A stretch of DNA of 25,687 nt from Firmicutes bacterium UBA5449 (GTDB taxonomy: Bacteria > Bacillota > SHA-98 > UBA4971): the NCBI GenBank assembly GCA_002424305.1, contig DIQZ01000078.1, forward strand, positions 8,656-34,342. Reading direction: 5' to 3'. The notes beneath the pieces are model-generated. The model saw nothing but the letters and a program-made list of their open reading frames with translations. It was not told where the DNA came from and did no database searches. Made by a program: the position numbers and the translations under genes. The number at the start of each line of letters is the position of its first letter. Positions within the stretch are counted from its first letter, which is position 1. Of this stretch, positions 6,213-13,964 are shown piece after piece.

Positions 6213-7989
6213 CGTCCTCCCCCTCGTTCTTGAAGGTATTCATGAGTTTGGTCAGGAGCACCTTGGTTTCAGCAGTGGTTTCCCCAAGCAGCCCTGCTAT
6301 CTTCTGAGCAACCTCCATCTGCTTGTTTATAACTCCCTGTGCTTTATCGAGAGTCTGCTCACGTATCTCCAGGAGGCGTCTCTCGCGTTTCCTCTCCTCA
6401 GTTATGTCAGCTATGATACCCATTGCCAACCTTTCACCGGGTTCATAGAATATAGTCTGGTATGTGACGAGCTCCATATCAGGATAGCAAACCTCGCCCT
6501 GCATGACAGCTTTCTCTTGGAGTGCCTTCCTGAAGTGCCCGGGTTCCATGATAGAGGAAAGGTTTTTCCCTACGACCTCCCCCTTTTTCGTCTTGAACAT
6601 TCCCTCTGCAGCAGCATTGAGATCACGAATAGTCTCGTTCTCATCTATTACGATTATGGCATTAGGAGTGGACGCGACAAAAAGGTTAGCCACTGATTCT
6701 GCCCTCTCACGCATATGAGGGATACACATTTCAGGATCTGCCATCCCTTGGAATACCGCGATAGCCTTGTCTCTACATGAATCGTATCCGCATGCACCAC
6801 AATTGAGCTCATCAGACTTGGAGTGCTTTCCGGTCTTTGCCAATATTGCCCTGATTGCTTCCTCATCAGGCTCTTCTACAACAGGTTTGAGATTGCGATA
6901 GCTCCTTTCGAGAAGTTCTCTTGGGAGCGAAGAACACCTAGGTGACTCCTGACAGCCAACCCCTGATCTTTGGCTATGGCAACGGTCATCATGGGACTGC
7001 TTCACATATTCCAGAACACGAGCCCTTCTTGTGTATATATCTTCCTTGCTGGGATTCTTAGGTCCGTTAATGCAGCCACCCTCACAGGCCAGCATATCCA
7101 CAAGGCGTGGGAGATACGATTTGTCACCCCGTTCCATACCTTCGATGAACTGCCTTAATACCTCTTTGCAACTCTCGAGCCCGGAGACTGTCAGCACATC
7201 GCAGTCAAGCATGTCCGTACTTAAGGAGGCTGACTTCAGCATACCTCCTTCAACAGGAAAGAGCCTGGCTCTATCAGGTTCAGCACCATCGAATCGAGAC
7301 GGTTGGAGAGATCCTAAATCAATTCCGCATTGGCGAAAGAGGTCTTTGAGTTCTTCAAATGTCAAGACAAAGTCAATAGCATCATCCACCCCGGGCGTCT
7401 CCCGCTCTCCGAGCTTTGCAATGCATGGACCGATAAATACCACTCTTGTACCGGGCATGATTTGCTTTAGATAGCGTCCGTGGGCAACCATAGGGGACAC
7501 AATAGGTGCAAGATATGGAATAACCTCAGGATAGTGCCGTTCAATGAGATTCACCACTACCGGGCACGGACTCGATATGAGCTGCATTTCATCTTCTCTG
7601 AATCGTCTCTCATATTCCTCACTGACGATTTCAGCCCCGATTGCTGTCTCCTGGACAAAACTGAACCCAATCAACCTGAGAGCTGTCGGGACAACCCGAG
7701 GGTCTACATCAGGAAATACAGAGGGAAAAGACGGAGCTATGCTCGCAGTGACATTTTCGCCCTTCTCCAGAAGAGGCCTGACGCTGTCAAGATCGCTTGC
7801 AACCTTCTTCGCATTCTGAGGACAGGTAAGGACGCAGCTACCGTCAAAAATACACCGTTCCTCGCAAACCCTGGCATGGAGTTCGTGAGGCTGCGCGCCT
7901 CGTTCCATCTTAATGGCCTTTACAGGACATGTTCTCAAACACTTGTAACAGTCCTTGCATTTGGCATCAATCGTGGTAATTATCCCCAT
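6193..7989 (-). CDS. hydS: Sensory [FeFe] hydrogenase with PAS domain (HydS, group C)
   Basis: A 598-residue protein. In order: two [4Fe-4S] ferredoxin clusters (C11, C14, C17, C21; C42, C46, C52, C56), an H-cluster domain (about 75-330), a loop with three extra cysteines (C337, C346, C352), a further [4Fe-4S] module CGACGYDSC...C (C397, C400, C405, C422), a PAS domain (about 430-530) and a C-terminal coiled-coil-like helix. H-cluster ligands are C142 in SSPCP, C189 in GPCIAK, and C302 and C306 in ACEGGC. Catalytic hydrogenases have TSCCPGW at the first motif; here the proton-transfer cysteine is replaced by P141, which fits a low-turnover sensor. ATG 7989 follows GGAAGGTGG by 4 bases. It lies downstream of hydCBA and overlaps the phosphatase gene, suggesting it senses H2 or redox state and feeds back on hydrogenase expression or activity. 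Confidence 0.93.
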   Translation of the reverse strand: MGIITTIDAKCKDCYKCLRTCPVKAIKMERGAQPHELHARVCEERCIFDGSCVLTCPQNAKKVASDLDSVRPLLEKGENVTASIAPSFPSVFPDVDPRVVPTALRLIGFSFVQETAIGAEIVSEEYERRFREDEMQLISSPCPVVVNLIERHYPEVIPYLAPIVSPMVAHGRYLKQIMPGTRVVFIGPCIAKLGERETPGVDDAIDFVLTFEELKDLFRQCGIDLGSLQPSRFDGAEPDRARLFPVEGGMLKSASLSTDMLDCDVLTVSGLESCKEVLRQFIEGMERGDKSYLPRLVDMLACEGGCINGPKNPSKEDIYTRRARVLEYVKQSHDDRCHSQRSGVGCQESPRCSSLPRELLERSYRNLKPVVEEPDEEAIRAILAKTGKHSKSDELNCGACGYDSCRDKAIAVFQGMADPEMCIPHMRERAESVANLFVASTPNAIIVIDENETIRDLNAAAEGMFKTKKGEVVGKNLSSIMEPGHFRKALQEKAVMQGEVCYPDMELVTYQTIFYEPGERLAMGIIADITEERKRERRLLEIREQTLDKAQGVINKQMEVAQKIAGLLGETTAETKVLLTKLMNTFKNEGEDDEASSR

Positions 7990-8074
7990 GTTACCACCTT
8001 CCTTGTAGTAGACCGGTAGGCCTAATAATCAGATCCATCCCTACCTGTAGGTATAGGCTTGATTTACTAACTCA

Positions 8075-8350
8075 TCAGCCGCCTATATCTGCACCATCAT
8101 CATGACAGTAGAGCATTGGAATGACTTGCTCCTCAAAAAGCCTGGGAACATCCTCAGGAGCTACCGATGTAAAAACCTTCTCATTAATTCTAACGGTAAC
8201 ACCGTTCCCACACAACTCTTGGCAAAACGTGCCTTTGAGCTCTACCTGCCGTGGGGCATATTTCTCGATTACGGCTTCGAACTTCTTAATTACATCAGGG
8301 GCGCCTCGTAGAAAACACGAACTACCCACACATACCTGGATAGTAACCAT
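8075..8350 (-). CDS. Stand-alone thioredoxin-like [2Fe-2S] ferredoxin (NuoE C-domain type)
   Basis: A 91-residue protein with the four ligands of a thioredoxin-like [2Fe-2S] ferredoxin: C7 and C12 (CVGSSC) and C43 and C47 (CQELC). It is closely similar to the C-terminal domain of the adjacent HydA: both have VCVG..C.LRG..DV near the start, L.(G/A)TFC...C.NGV in the middle and FEEQVI or FGEQVI at the end. It is an electron-transfer protein or extra subunit of the hydrogenase complex, or possibly a carrier between HydABC and HydS, between whose genes it sits. ATG 8350 is preceded by AAGGAGG with 9 bases spacing, and HydA stops only 5 bases upstream. The C-terminus ends in an acidic CHDDGADIGG tail. 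Confidence 0.9.
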   Translation of the reverse strand: MVTIQVCVGSSCFLRGAPDVIKKFEAVIEKYAPRQVELKGTFCQELCGNGVTVRINEKVFTSVAPEDVPRLFEEQVIPMLYCHDDGADIGG

Positions 8351-8355
8351 TTAAG

Positions 8356-10416
8356 TTACCTCCTTGTCTTCTCCTCATCCGTCGACACGCAGCCGGAACT
8401 GCATAAACAGGAGGCTCTGCCCGTTTCAAGGTTAGCAATTACCTGTTCCCCAAAGATCTGCTCTGCATTCTCAGGCGTAACTCCTGTAACTATCTTATCG
8501 CCAACCTTGATGGATACACCGTTCTCGCAGTGTTCCAAGCAGAACGTAGCTTTCAGATTGATCTTCCCTACAACGTCATCCCTATCTGATAATTCTGTGA
8601 AGGCTTGGAGGACGTCATATGAACCTCTGAGGTAACATCCTGTCCCGACACACACTGAAACATCAAGTGCGCCCGGGCTAGTATCATTTATCTTAATGTC
8701 CCCGGAAATCCTCCTGCGCGGCCCATAATTCGTATGCAATACTTCATGCGCAAGCTCGCTCCCCGGCTCATTCAAATAGGTCTCATATAACTTCGTCACT
8801 GCCAGGTTCTCGCTGGGGCTACGAAGCTGCGCCATCCGATCGCTGAGGTATAGTCCTTTGCCCCTTGCCTTTCTTGACTCAGTATCATTTGGCTGCGGCT
8901 GTCCTCCGCCTCCCACACACCCGCCCGGGCATGCCATAACCTCAATCAAATCGTATTTGGCCTCACCACGCCGGACGGCATCTACTAGCTTACGCACATT
9001 CCCCAGCCCATGGACCACTGCCAAGTTAAGCTCTACATCTCCAAGGAGTACAGTCGCCTCGCGCAAGCCCTGGAATCCTCTGACTTCCTTGAACTCAACG
9101 CATCCTAAGTCGATCTTGAGTGCAGCCGCCGCAGTCCTCAAGACTGCTTCTGCTACGCCACCGGTGACCCCGAAGATCACCCCGCCTCCTGTAGTCAGCC
9201 CGAATGGCCGGTCAAAAGCCTGTCCCTCAAGCTCATCAAACACTATCCCTGCCTGTTTTAAGAGTAGACCCAGTTCGCTTGTGGAAAGGACTGCATCCAC
9301 ATCCGGAATACCGTCTTCTGTGAACTCAGGCCTCTTTGCCTCAAATTTCTTTGCTGTGCATGGCATTATCGAGACAACAAAGATATCCTTCGGTTCAATA
9401 CCCAGCTCTTTCCCATAAAACTTCTTTATGACAGAGCCGAACATCTGCTGAGGAGACTTGCATGTGGAAACATTATCGAGTATCTCCGGGTAGTGTTGCT
9501 CAGCAAATTTCACCCATCCGGGACAGCACGATGTAAACTGAGGCAATCGCTCATGCTTAGCAAGACGGCGCAAAAACTCATCGCACTCCTCCACTGCGGT
9601 GAGGTCGGCTGCAAATACTGTATCGAAGACTTTCGTAAAACCAACCTTTTTCAGCGCAGCAACGATCCTGCCTGTTTCCAGCTCTCCCGGCTTCTTTCCA
9701 AAGATCTCGCCTAAGGCAACGCGCACTGCAGGCGCAATCTGTGCCACAACTACCTTAGACGGATCACTTACCGCGTTCCAGACTGCCTCTACCTCAGACT
9801 TCCCGGTTAGAGCACCTGTGGGACATACAGCAACACATTGACCACAGTTCACACATTCGACCTCTCCGAGTTTCCTTCCAAATGCCGGGCTAACGCAAGT
9901 GTCAGCCCCTCGTCCCACAAAGTCCAACGCCCCTATGCCCTGAATCTCTGAACAGACCCTGACACAGTCACCGCAAAGGATGCACTTGTTCGGATCCCGG
10001 ACAATTGAAGGGTTGTCATCATCAATGGGAAGTATCTCTTTCCTCTCACCAAAGCGCACCTTGCGGACGCCTAGCTGATAGGCGAGGCTCTGGAGCTTAC
10101 AGGCGCCGTTCTTGTCACATGTAGTACAATCCCTGTGATGGTTCGCGAGGAGAAGCTCCACTACCATCTTGCGCAATCTCTGCGTCCTCTTGGTATTCGT
10201 GTGAATGACCATACCGTCTGCAGGAGGTGTAGAACAAGCTGCCACAAGGCCCATATTGTCTACCTCGACGCTACACATACGGCATGCTCCATATACAGAC
10301 AGCTCCGAGTGGTAGCAAAAAGTCGGAAGTTCAATTCCTGCTTTGCGCACCAGCTCCAGGACATTCTTTTCTCCGTCTATTTCAACTGTTTCCCCATCAA
10401 CAGTTACATAAGCCAT
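8356..10416 (-). CDS. hydA: [FeFe] hydrogenase catalytic subunit of the bifurcating HydABC complex
   Basis: A 686-residue catalytic subunit. In order: NuoG-like [2Fe-2S] domain (C34, C45, C48, C61); His-Cys [4Fe-4S] site (H93, C97, C100, C106); two [4Fe-4S] clusters (C145, C148, C151, C155; C188, C191, C194, C198); the H-cluster domain with TSCCPGW (proton-relay C297, ligand C298), MPCTAKKFE (C353) and MACPGGCVGGGGQP (C496, C500); the small-subunit-like region to about 560; then a thioredoxin-like [2Fe-2S] domain (C589, C594, C626, C630). It reversibly makes H2. The tail ends in a cysteine-rich piece (C670, C672, C676) of unknown role. ATG 10416 has GGGAGGG 8 bases upstream. All residues needed for catalysis are present. 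The domain set is that of group A3 trimeric enzymes of Thermotoga and clostridia, which use ferredoxin and NAD(P)H together. Confidence 0.97.
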   Translation of the reverse strand: MAYVTVDGETVEIDGEKNVLELVRKAGIELPTFCYHSELSVYGACRMCSVEVDNMGLVAACSTPPADGMVIHTNTKRTQRLRKMVVELLLANHHRDCTTCDKNGACKLQSLAYQLGVRKVRFGERKEILPIDDDNPSIVRDPNKCILCGDCVRVCSEIQGIGALDFVGRGADTCVSPAFGRKLGEVECVNCGQCVAVCPTGALTGKSEVEAVWNAVSDPSKVVVAQIAPAVRVALGEIFGKKPGELETGRIVAALKKVGFTKVFDTVFAADLTAVEECDEFLRRLAKHERLPQFTSCCPGWVKFAEQHYPEILDNVSTCKSPQQMFGSVIKKFYGKELGIEPKDIFVVSIMPCTAKKFEAKRPEFTEDGIPDVDAVLSTSELGLLLKQAGIVFDELEGQAFDRPFGLTTGGGVIFGVTGGVAEAVLRTAAAALKIDLGCVEFKEVRGFQGLREATVLLGDVELNLAVVHGLGNVRKLVDAVRRGEAKYDLIEVMACPGGCVGGGGQPQPNDTESRKARGKGLYLSDRMAQLRSPSENLAVTKLYETYLNEPGSELAHEVLHTNYGPRRRISGDIKINDTSPGALDVSVCVGTGCYLRGSYDVLQAFTELSDRDDVVGKINLKATFCLEHCENGVSIKVGDKIVTGVTPENAEQIFGEQVIANLETGRASCLCSSGCVSTDEEKTRR

Positions 10417-10486
10417 ATTTAGTTCCCTCCCCCACTTAGGTTGCGTTCTACTCTATCGCAAATCGTGTTCCTCATTATGATCGTGT

Positions 10487-12463
10487 CTATTTCTTGATTA
10501 TCGCCCCGAACCGACATTTCTCAACGCAGGTGTTACACTTGATGCACTTCTCTGCGTCGATACTGTGGGGTTTCTTCCGCTCACCTGATATTGCGCCTAC
10601 AGGGCACGCCTTTGCACACAGAGTGCATCCACGGCACTTGTCAGGATCAATGGCGTAGACTTTCAATGCTTGACAAACCCCTGCAGGACATCGTTTCTCC
10701 AAAATGTGCGCCTCATACTCAGAACGGAAGTACTTGAGGGTCGTCAAGACCGGATTTGGCGCAGTCTTTCCCAAGCCACAAAGAGCCCCGTCTTTTACTG
10801 CAAGGGCAAGTTCCTCCAGGAGTTCCAGGTCTTCCATTGTACCTTCGCCGTCTGTGATCTTCGTAAGGAGGGCAAGCATCTGCTTAGTCCCCTCACGACA
10901 AGGCACGCATTTCCCGCACGACTCGTTCTGAGCAAACTGCATGAAGAATCTTGCAACCTCTACCATACAAGTGTCCTCATCCATTACGACTATCCCGCCT
11001 GAACCTACCATCGCCCCGACCTTACGCAGCGACTCATAGTCCAACGCCACATCGAGCTGGTCCTTGGCCAAGCAGCCTCCGGATGGCCCTCCGATTTGCA
11101 CAGCCTTGAACGGCTTGCCTGTACGAGTGCCTCCTCCAACCTCAAAGACAAGGTCTCTCAGAGGAAATCCCATAGGCACCTCTACCAGGCCTGTGTTCAC
11201 TACCTGGCCTGCAAGAGCAAATGTCTTCGTGCCCGGACTTGTCTCCGTCCCGTTTTCCTTGAACCACGAAGGTCCGTTCAGGACTATGGTGGGTAAATTC
11301 GAAAGAGTCTCCACATTATTTATGATGGTCGGCTTACCAAAAAGGCCTTTCGCTGCCGGATAAGGAGGCCGTGGGCTTGGCATGCCTCGCCTGCCCTCAA
11401 TTGAAGAGATGAGCGCGGTTTCTTCACCGCAGACGAACGCACCCGCGCCTTCCTTTATAGTAATATCAAACGAGAAGTCGCTCCCGAGGATGTTTTGTCC
11501 GAGTAACCCATACTCTCTGGCCTCTCTAACGGCTTTCTCAAGTCTGGCCACTGCCACGGGGTATTCAGCCCGCACATATATGAATCCCTCATCAGCACCG
11601 ATGGCGTAGGCTGCAATCATTAAACCCTCAAGAACCTTGTGAGGATCCCCTTCCATTACACTTCTATCCATAAATGCGCCTGGATCGCCCTCGTCTCCGT
11701 TACATATGACATATTTCTTGTCGGATTTCGCAGCCTGCGCAAAACCCCACTTGCGGCCGGTTGGAAAGCCAGCGCCTCCCCGTCCTCTGAGTCCGGAAGC
11801 ACTGATGAGCTCAGCAACTTCAGTCGGCGTCATCTCATCCAACGCCTTCGCGATGGCATGATAACCGCCTATTGCAACTGCCTCTCTGATGTCTTCCGGG
11901 TTAATCTTGCCGCAGTTAGCCAGAACTACACGATGCTGACGCTTATAGAAAGGGATTGAATCCTCAGTCTTAACTGCTGTTTCTGACGATGAATCTTGGT
12001 AGAGAAGACGCGTTACAGCCTTGCCCTTAATCAGAGTCTCCTCTACAATCTCTTCCACATCCTCAGGCTTTACCGAAACATAGAGAATACCGTGAGGCTC
12101 GATGCGGACAAGCGGACCCATCTGACAGAAACCATGGCACCCGCTTTTCTCTATCCCGATACCATTTTCAGGAACCGATTCAGCACCATGAGTAGAATCC
12201 ACTTCGCAAGAGGCGTTAGTATTACAGTTAGCCTTGTCGCTGTCATGGGCCCCGCCACACGCATCTTCAGTCATGTCTAAGTCAACCAGCAAGCCCTTTT
12301 CGGCAACAAGTTCCCTAAGCTTCTCATATACCTTGAGTGATCCGTTGGCGAGACAACCTGTCCCGGCACAGACCATAGCACGTACCTTCTGTTGTTCCAG
12401 GCCTTTGCAAACCCGTTCTGCAATTCTTTCTACATCCTTGCGAGACTCTAGCAACATTGACAC
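10487..12463 (-). CDS. hydB: HydB subunit (NuoF-like, FMN/NAD-binding) of the bifurcating hydrogenase
   Basis: A 658-residue flavin subunit. It starts with a thioredoxin-like [2Fe-2S] domain (C32, C37, C109, C113), followed by the NuoF core with the NADH-loop GRGGAGFPTGRKW (about 227-239) and the FMN region, a [4Fe-4S] site (C516, C519, C522, C562) and a C-terminal two-cluster ferredoxin (C610, C613, C616, C620; C640, C643, C646, C650). C464, H586, C592 and C597 could form the zinc site described in HydABC structures. It binds the nucleotide and the flavin where electron bifurcation is proposed. Unusual is an insert of about 35 residues (70-104) between the two cysteine pairs of the first domain, polar and Asn/Ser/Asp-rich with C80 and C86. 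GTG 12463 and ATG 12457 are alternative starts; AAGGGG suits ATG 12457 better. The start overlaps the end of hydC. Confidence 0.96.
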   Translation of the reverse strand: MSMLLESRKDVERIAERVCKGLEQQKVRAMVCAGTGCLANGSLKVYEKLRELVAEKGLLVDLDMTEDACGGAHDSDKANCNTNASCEVDSTHGAESVPENGIGIEKSGCHGFCQMGPLVRIEPHGILYVSVKPEDVEEIVEETLIKGKAVTRLLYQDSSSETAVKTEDSIPFYKRQHRVVLANCGKINPEDIREAVAIGGYHAIAKALDEMTPTEVAELISASGLRGRGGAGFPTGRKWGFAQAAKSDKKYVICNGDEGDPGAFMDRSVMEGDPHKVLEGLMIAAYAIGADEGFIYVRAEYPVAVARLEKAVREAREYGLLGQNILGSDFSFDITIKEGAGAFVCGEETALISSIEGRRGMPSPRPPYPAAKGLFGKPTIINNVETLSNLPTIVLNGPSWFKENGTETSPGTKTFALAGQVVNTGLVEVPMGFPLRDLVFEVGGGTRTGKPFKAVQIGGPSGGCLAKDQLDVALDYESLRKVGAMVGSGGIVVMDEDTCMVEVARFFMQFAQNESCGKCVPCREGTKQMLALLTKITDGEGTMEDLELLEELALAVKDGALCGLGKTAPNPVLTTLKYFRSEYEAHILEKRCPAGVCQALKVYAIDPDKCRGCTLCAKACPVGAISGERKKPHSIDAEKCIKCNTCVEKCRFGAIIKK

Positions 12464-13050
12464 CCCTTTCCGCCGTCCGGCTCGTGTGCTTGTCCATTCC
12501 CAACCGAGCCTTGATCAACTCGCCCTGCCTGTTTTTCCGCAGCTCCCTCTGAACGTTCCTCAGCTATTAATTGGTCCAGAACTATAGATAAGGCCTCAGG
12601 GGTCATCTGCCCGTAAACCTTGTCGTCATTTACCGTGACAACAGGCGCCAGCCCACACGCGCCAATACACGAAACAGTTTCAAGAGTAAATCTCATATCA
12701 TCTGTAGTATCCTTTGAATCATCAAGCCCGAGTTTGTCACGGACTAAGTAGCGTAGCTTCTCAGAGTGCCTGACGTGGCAGGCTGTTCCGTCACACACCT
12801 TGATTACGTACTTTCCTTTGGGCTTCATAGAAAATTGGGTATAGAACGTAGCCACACCATTGACTGTAGCAGGCGAGATGCCTAAAGTAGTGGCAACGTA
12901 CATCAATACTTCTTCAGGAAGGTACCGGTACTCCCCTTGAATCTCCTGGAGTATAGCAATGAGGTTTGAAACCTTCCGCTCATGCTTGTCCACTATGCTA
13001 TTAACCTTGTCAAATTTCCGCTCAAATGTTTGCTCTATCTCTTTTCCCAT
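12448..13050 (-). CDS. hydC: HydC subunit (NuoE-like [2Fe-2S] protein) of the bifurcating hydrogenase
   Basis: A NuoE-type subunit of about 200 residues: an N-terminal helical part (ERKVSNLIAILQEIQGEYRYLP) followed by a thioredoxin-like [2Fe-2S] domain with C-x4-C (CDGTAC) and C-x3-C (CIGAC), and the usual GLAPVVTVNDDKVYG. It passes electrons to the HydB flavin core. I prefer ATG 13050, which has GGGGGT 7 bases upstream; TTG 13065, preceded closely by GAGGAG, would add five residues. After the conserved domain there is a hydrophilic tail of about 35 residues ending GKGCQCC, three cysteines in the last four positions, not expected in the family. It is the first enzyme gene of the operon and overlaps hydB by up to 16 bases. 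Confidence 0.95.
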   Translation of the reverse strand: MGKEIEQTFERKFDKVNSIVDKHERKVSNLIAILQEIQGEYRYLPEEVLMYVATTLGISPATVNGVATFYTQFSMKPKGKYVIKVCDGTACHVRHSEKLRYLVRDKLGLDDSKDTTDDMRFTLETVSCIGACGLAPVVTVNDDKVYGQMTPEALSIVLDQLIAEERSEGAAEKQAGRVDQGSVGNGQAHEPDGGKGCQCC

Positions 13051-13080
13051 ATAAGCTACCCCCAAGTTCTCCTCAAGTCA

Positions 13081-13100
13081 TCTGAACCTTGAAGTTCAGA
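13081..13100 (-). other. Hairpin before the hydC ribosome binding site
   Basis: TCTGAAC and GTTCAGA form a perfect 7-bp stem with a 6-base loop. It lies between the regulator stop (13129) and the hydC start. No T tract follows on the minus strand; the sequence runs directly into TGACTTGAGGAG. It is therefore not a standard terminator but could be an attenuating, RNA-stabilising or processing hairpin that sets the ratio of regulator to enzyme. Confidence 0.4.
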
Positions 13101-13128
13101 CACACGATCAATGCCACTGCAAAATCGA

Positions 13129-13689
13129 CTAGGCTCCCGAAGGGGATACTATCCATAACAGCTGAGCCTGGGTCTCTTCCTGGTTTCTTACCCCCTCCAT
13201 GTCATGGAGAGAAAAATATGCTGCGTCCCCCTGTTCCAGGTGATACCATTTTCCTCCGCTCTCTACGTCTAAGGCTCCTGTGAGGACATAGACGAAATCA
13301 TCTCTGTCATGACCAAAAGGAAAGTCCTCCTTGGAATAACCATATCCCGCCTGCAGAGTGACTACACAGCCTTGCATACGCTTATTCCGCGAGCCGAGAA
13401 AGGCCAAGAGTTGCACTTCCACTCCGCGAGTTTCGTGACCTGCTACAATGTGCCTGCGCCCTGACTTACGCGCTACCACCCATTCATCCGGAAACTCATC
13501 ATCTGTAAGTACCGAAACCGCAGTTCCGAGGACACTTGCGATCCGCTTCAGCGTTGAGTATGAAGGCGCTGCTTCGCCCCTCTCCAACTGATAAATGAAA
13601 CTTGCGGAAACGCCTACCCGATTTGCCAGGTCCCTCGCGCTCATCCCTGAATTGGTGCGGATCTTCTTGAGTCGTACCCCAAAATCCAT
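13129..13689 (-). CDS. XRE-family transcriptional regulator with C-terminal cupin domain
   Basis: A 186-residue protein starting at ATG 13689, chosen because GGGGAGGG lies 8 bases upstream; longer readings to 13731 have no such site. Residues 5-60 form a lambda-repressor-like helix-turn-helix (GVRLKKIRTNSGMSARDLAN, then GVSASFIYQLERGEAAPS), and about 105-180 a small cupin domain (GYGYSKEDFPFGHDRDDFVY, later LEQGDAAYFSLHDMEGVRN). Proteins of this design bind a small ligand in the cupin and repress or activate nearby genes. It is the first gene of the hydrogenase operon and divergent from a flavoprotein gene, so it probably controls both and itself. The ligand cannot be told from sequence. Confidence 0.92.
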   Translation of the reverse strand: MDFGVRLKKIRTNSGMSARDLANRVGVSASFIYQLERGEAAPSYSTLKRIASVLGTAVSVLTDDEFPDEWVVARKSGRRHIVAGHETRGVEVQLLAFLGSRNKRMQGCVVTLQAGYGYSKEDFPFGHDRDDFVYVLTGALDVESGGKWYHLEQGDAAYFSLHDMEGVRNQEETQAQLLWIVSPSGA

Positions 13690-13777
13690 CAACTGATCCC
13701 TCCCCTTGGCAACACACGTGCGCCCTGGCAATATATGTGTAAGCTATAGGCACACATCTGTATGTTCTTGCGATACT

Positions 13778-13806
13778 AGTATACACTCCTACTTCACATA
13801 TGTAAA
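13778..13806 (-). promoter_or_regulatory. Sigma-A-type promoter of the regulator-hydCBA operon
   Basis: On the minus strand TTTACA (13806-13801) and TATACT (13783-13778) are separated by exactly 17 bases, each with five of six consensus bases. The start of transcription would be near 13771, giving a leader of about 80 bases before the regulator ATG. The -35 box lies in the palindrome-containing segment shared with the divergent promoter. Confidence 0.7.
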
Positions 13807-13821
13807 GTGTCATTTTATATG
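13793..13821 (+). promoter_or_regulatory. Divergent promoter of the flavoprotein gene
   Basis: On the plus strand TTCACA (13793-13798), a 17-base spacer and TATATG (13816-13821). It overlaps the minus-strand promoter so that the two -35 boxes lie only 2 bases apart, with the palindrome ACATATGT (13796-13803) across them. One bound regulator could therefore block or switch both directions. Confidence 0.55.
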
Positions 13822-13964
13822 TGTATTTGCTCTGCTATGCAGAAAATCATCCAAAAGATATAGGTAAAAGACAGATTCACCGAATCTGGCATACTCGCTC
13901 CAAATTTGGCGGAAACTATACGTTGAAGCTCATAGTTAAGCGCAAGAAGGGAGCGGGTATCACA

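Larger units (their letters stand above)
13732..13825. repeat. Direct repeats TATATGTGTA flanking the divergent promoters; candidate operators
   Basis: TATATGTGTA occurs at 13732-13741 and again at 13816-13825, 84 bases apart, about eight helical turns. The right copy covers the plus-strand -10 box and the left copy lies in the regulator leader. In addition ATGTGT (13735-13740) and ACACAT (13752-13757) form an inverted repeat. They are plausible binding sites for the XRE-cupin protein; this is inference. Confidence 0.4.

Noticed and set aside
7031..7474. 147-residue plus-strand frame opposite hydS
   Set aside because: It is a shadow on the opposite strand of a clearly coding gene, Ser/Pro/Arg-rich as such shadows are, with no ribosome site.
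8858..9418. 186-residue plus-strand frame opposite hydA
   Set aside because: It is the complement of the H-cluster domain; the Ser/Pro/Thr-rich translation is typical of antisense shadow frames.
13081..13100. Rho-independent terminator between the regulator and hydC
   Set aside because: The hairpin is a perfect 7-bp stem but leads straight into TGACTTGAGGAG without any T run, so read-through into hydC is expected.
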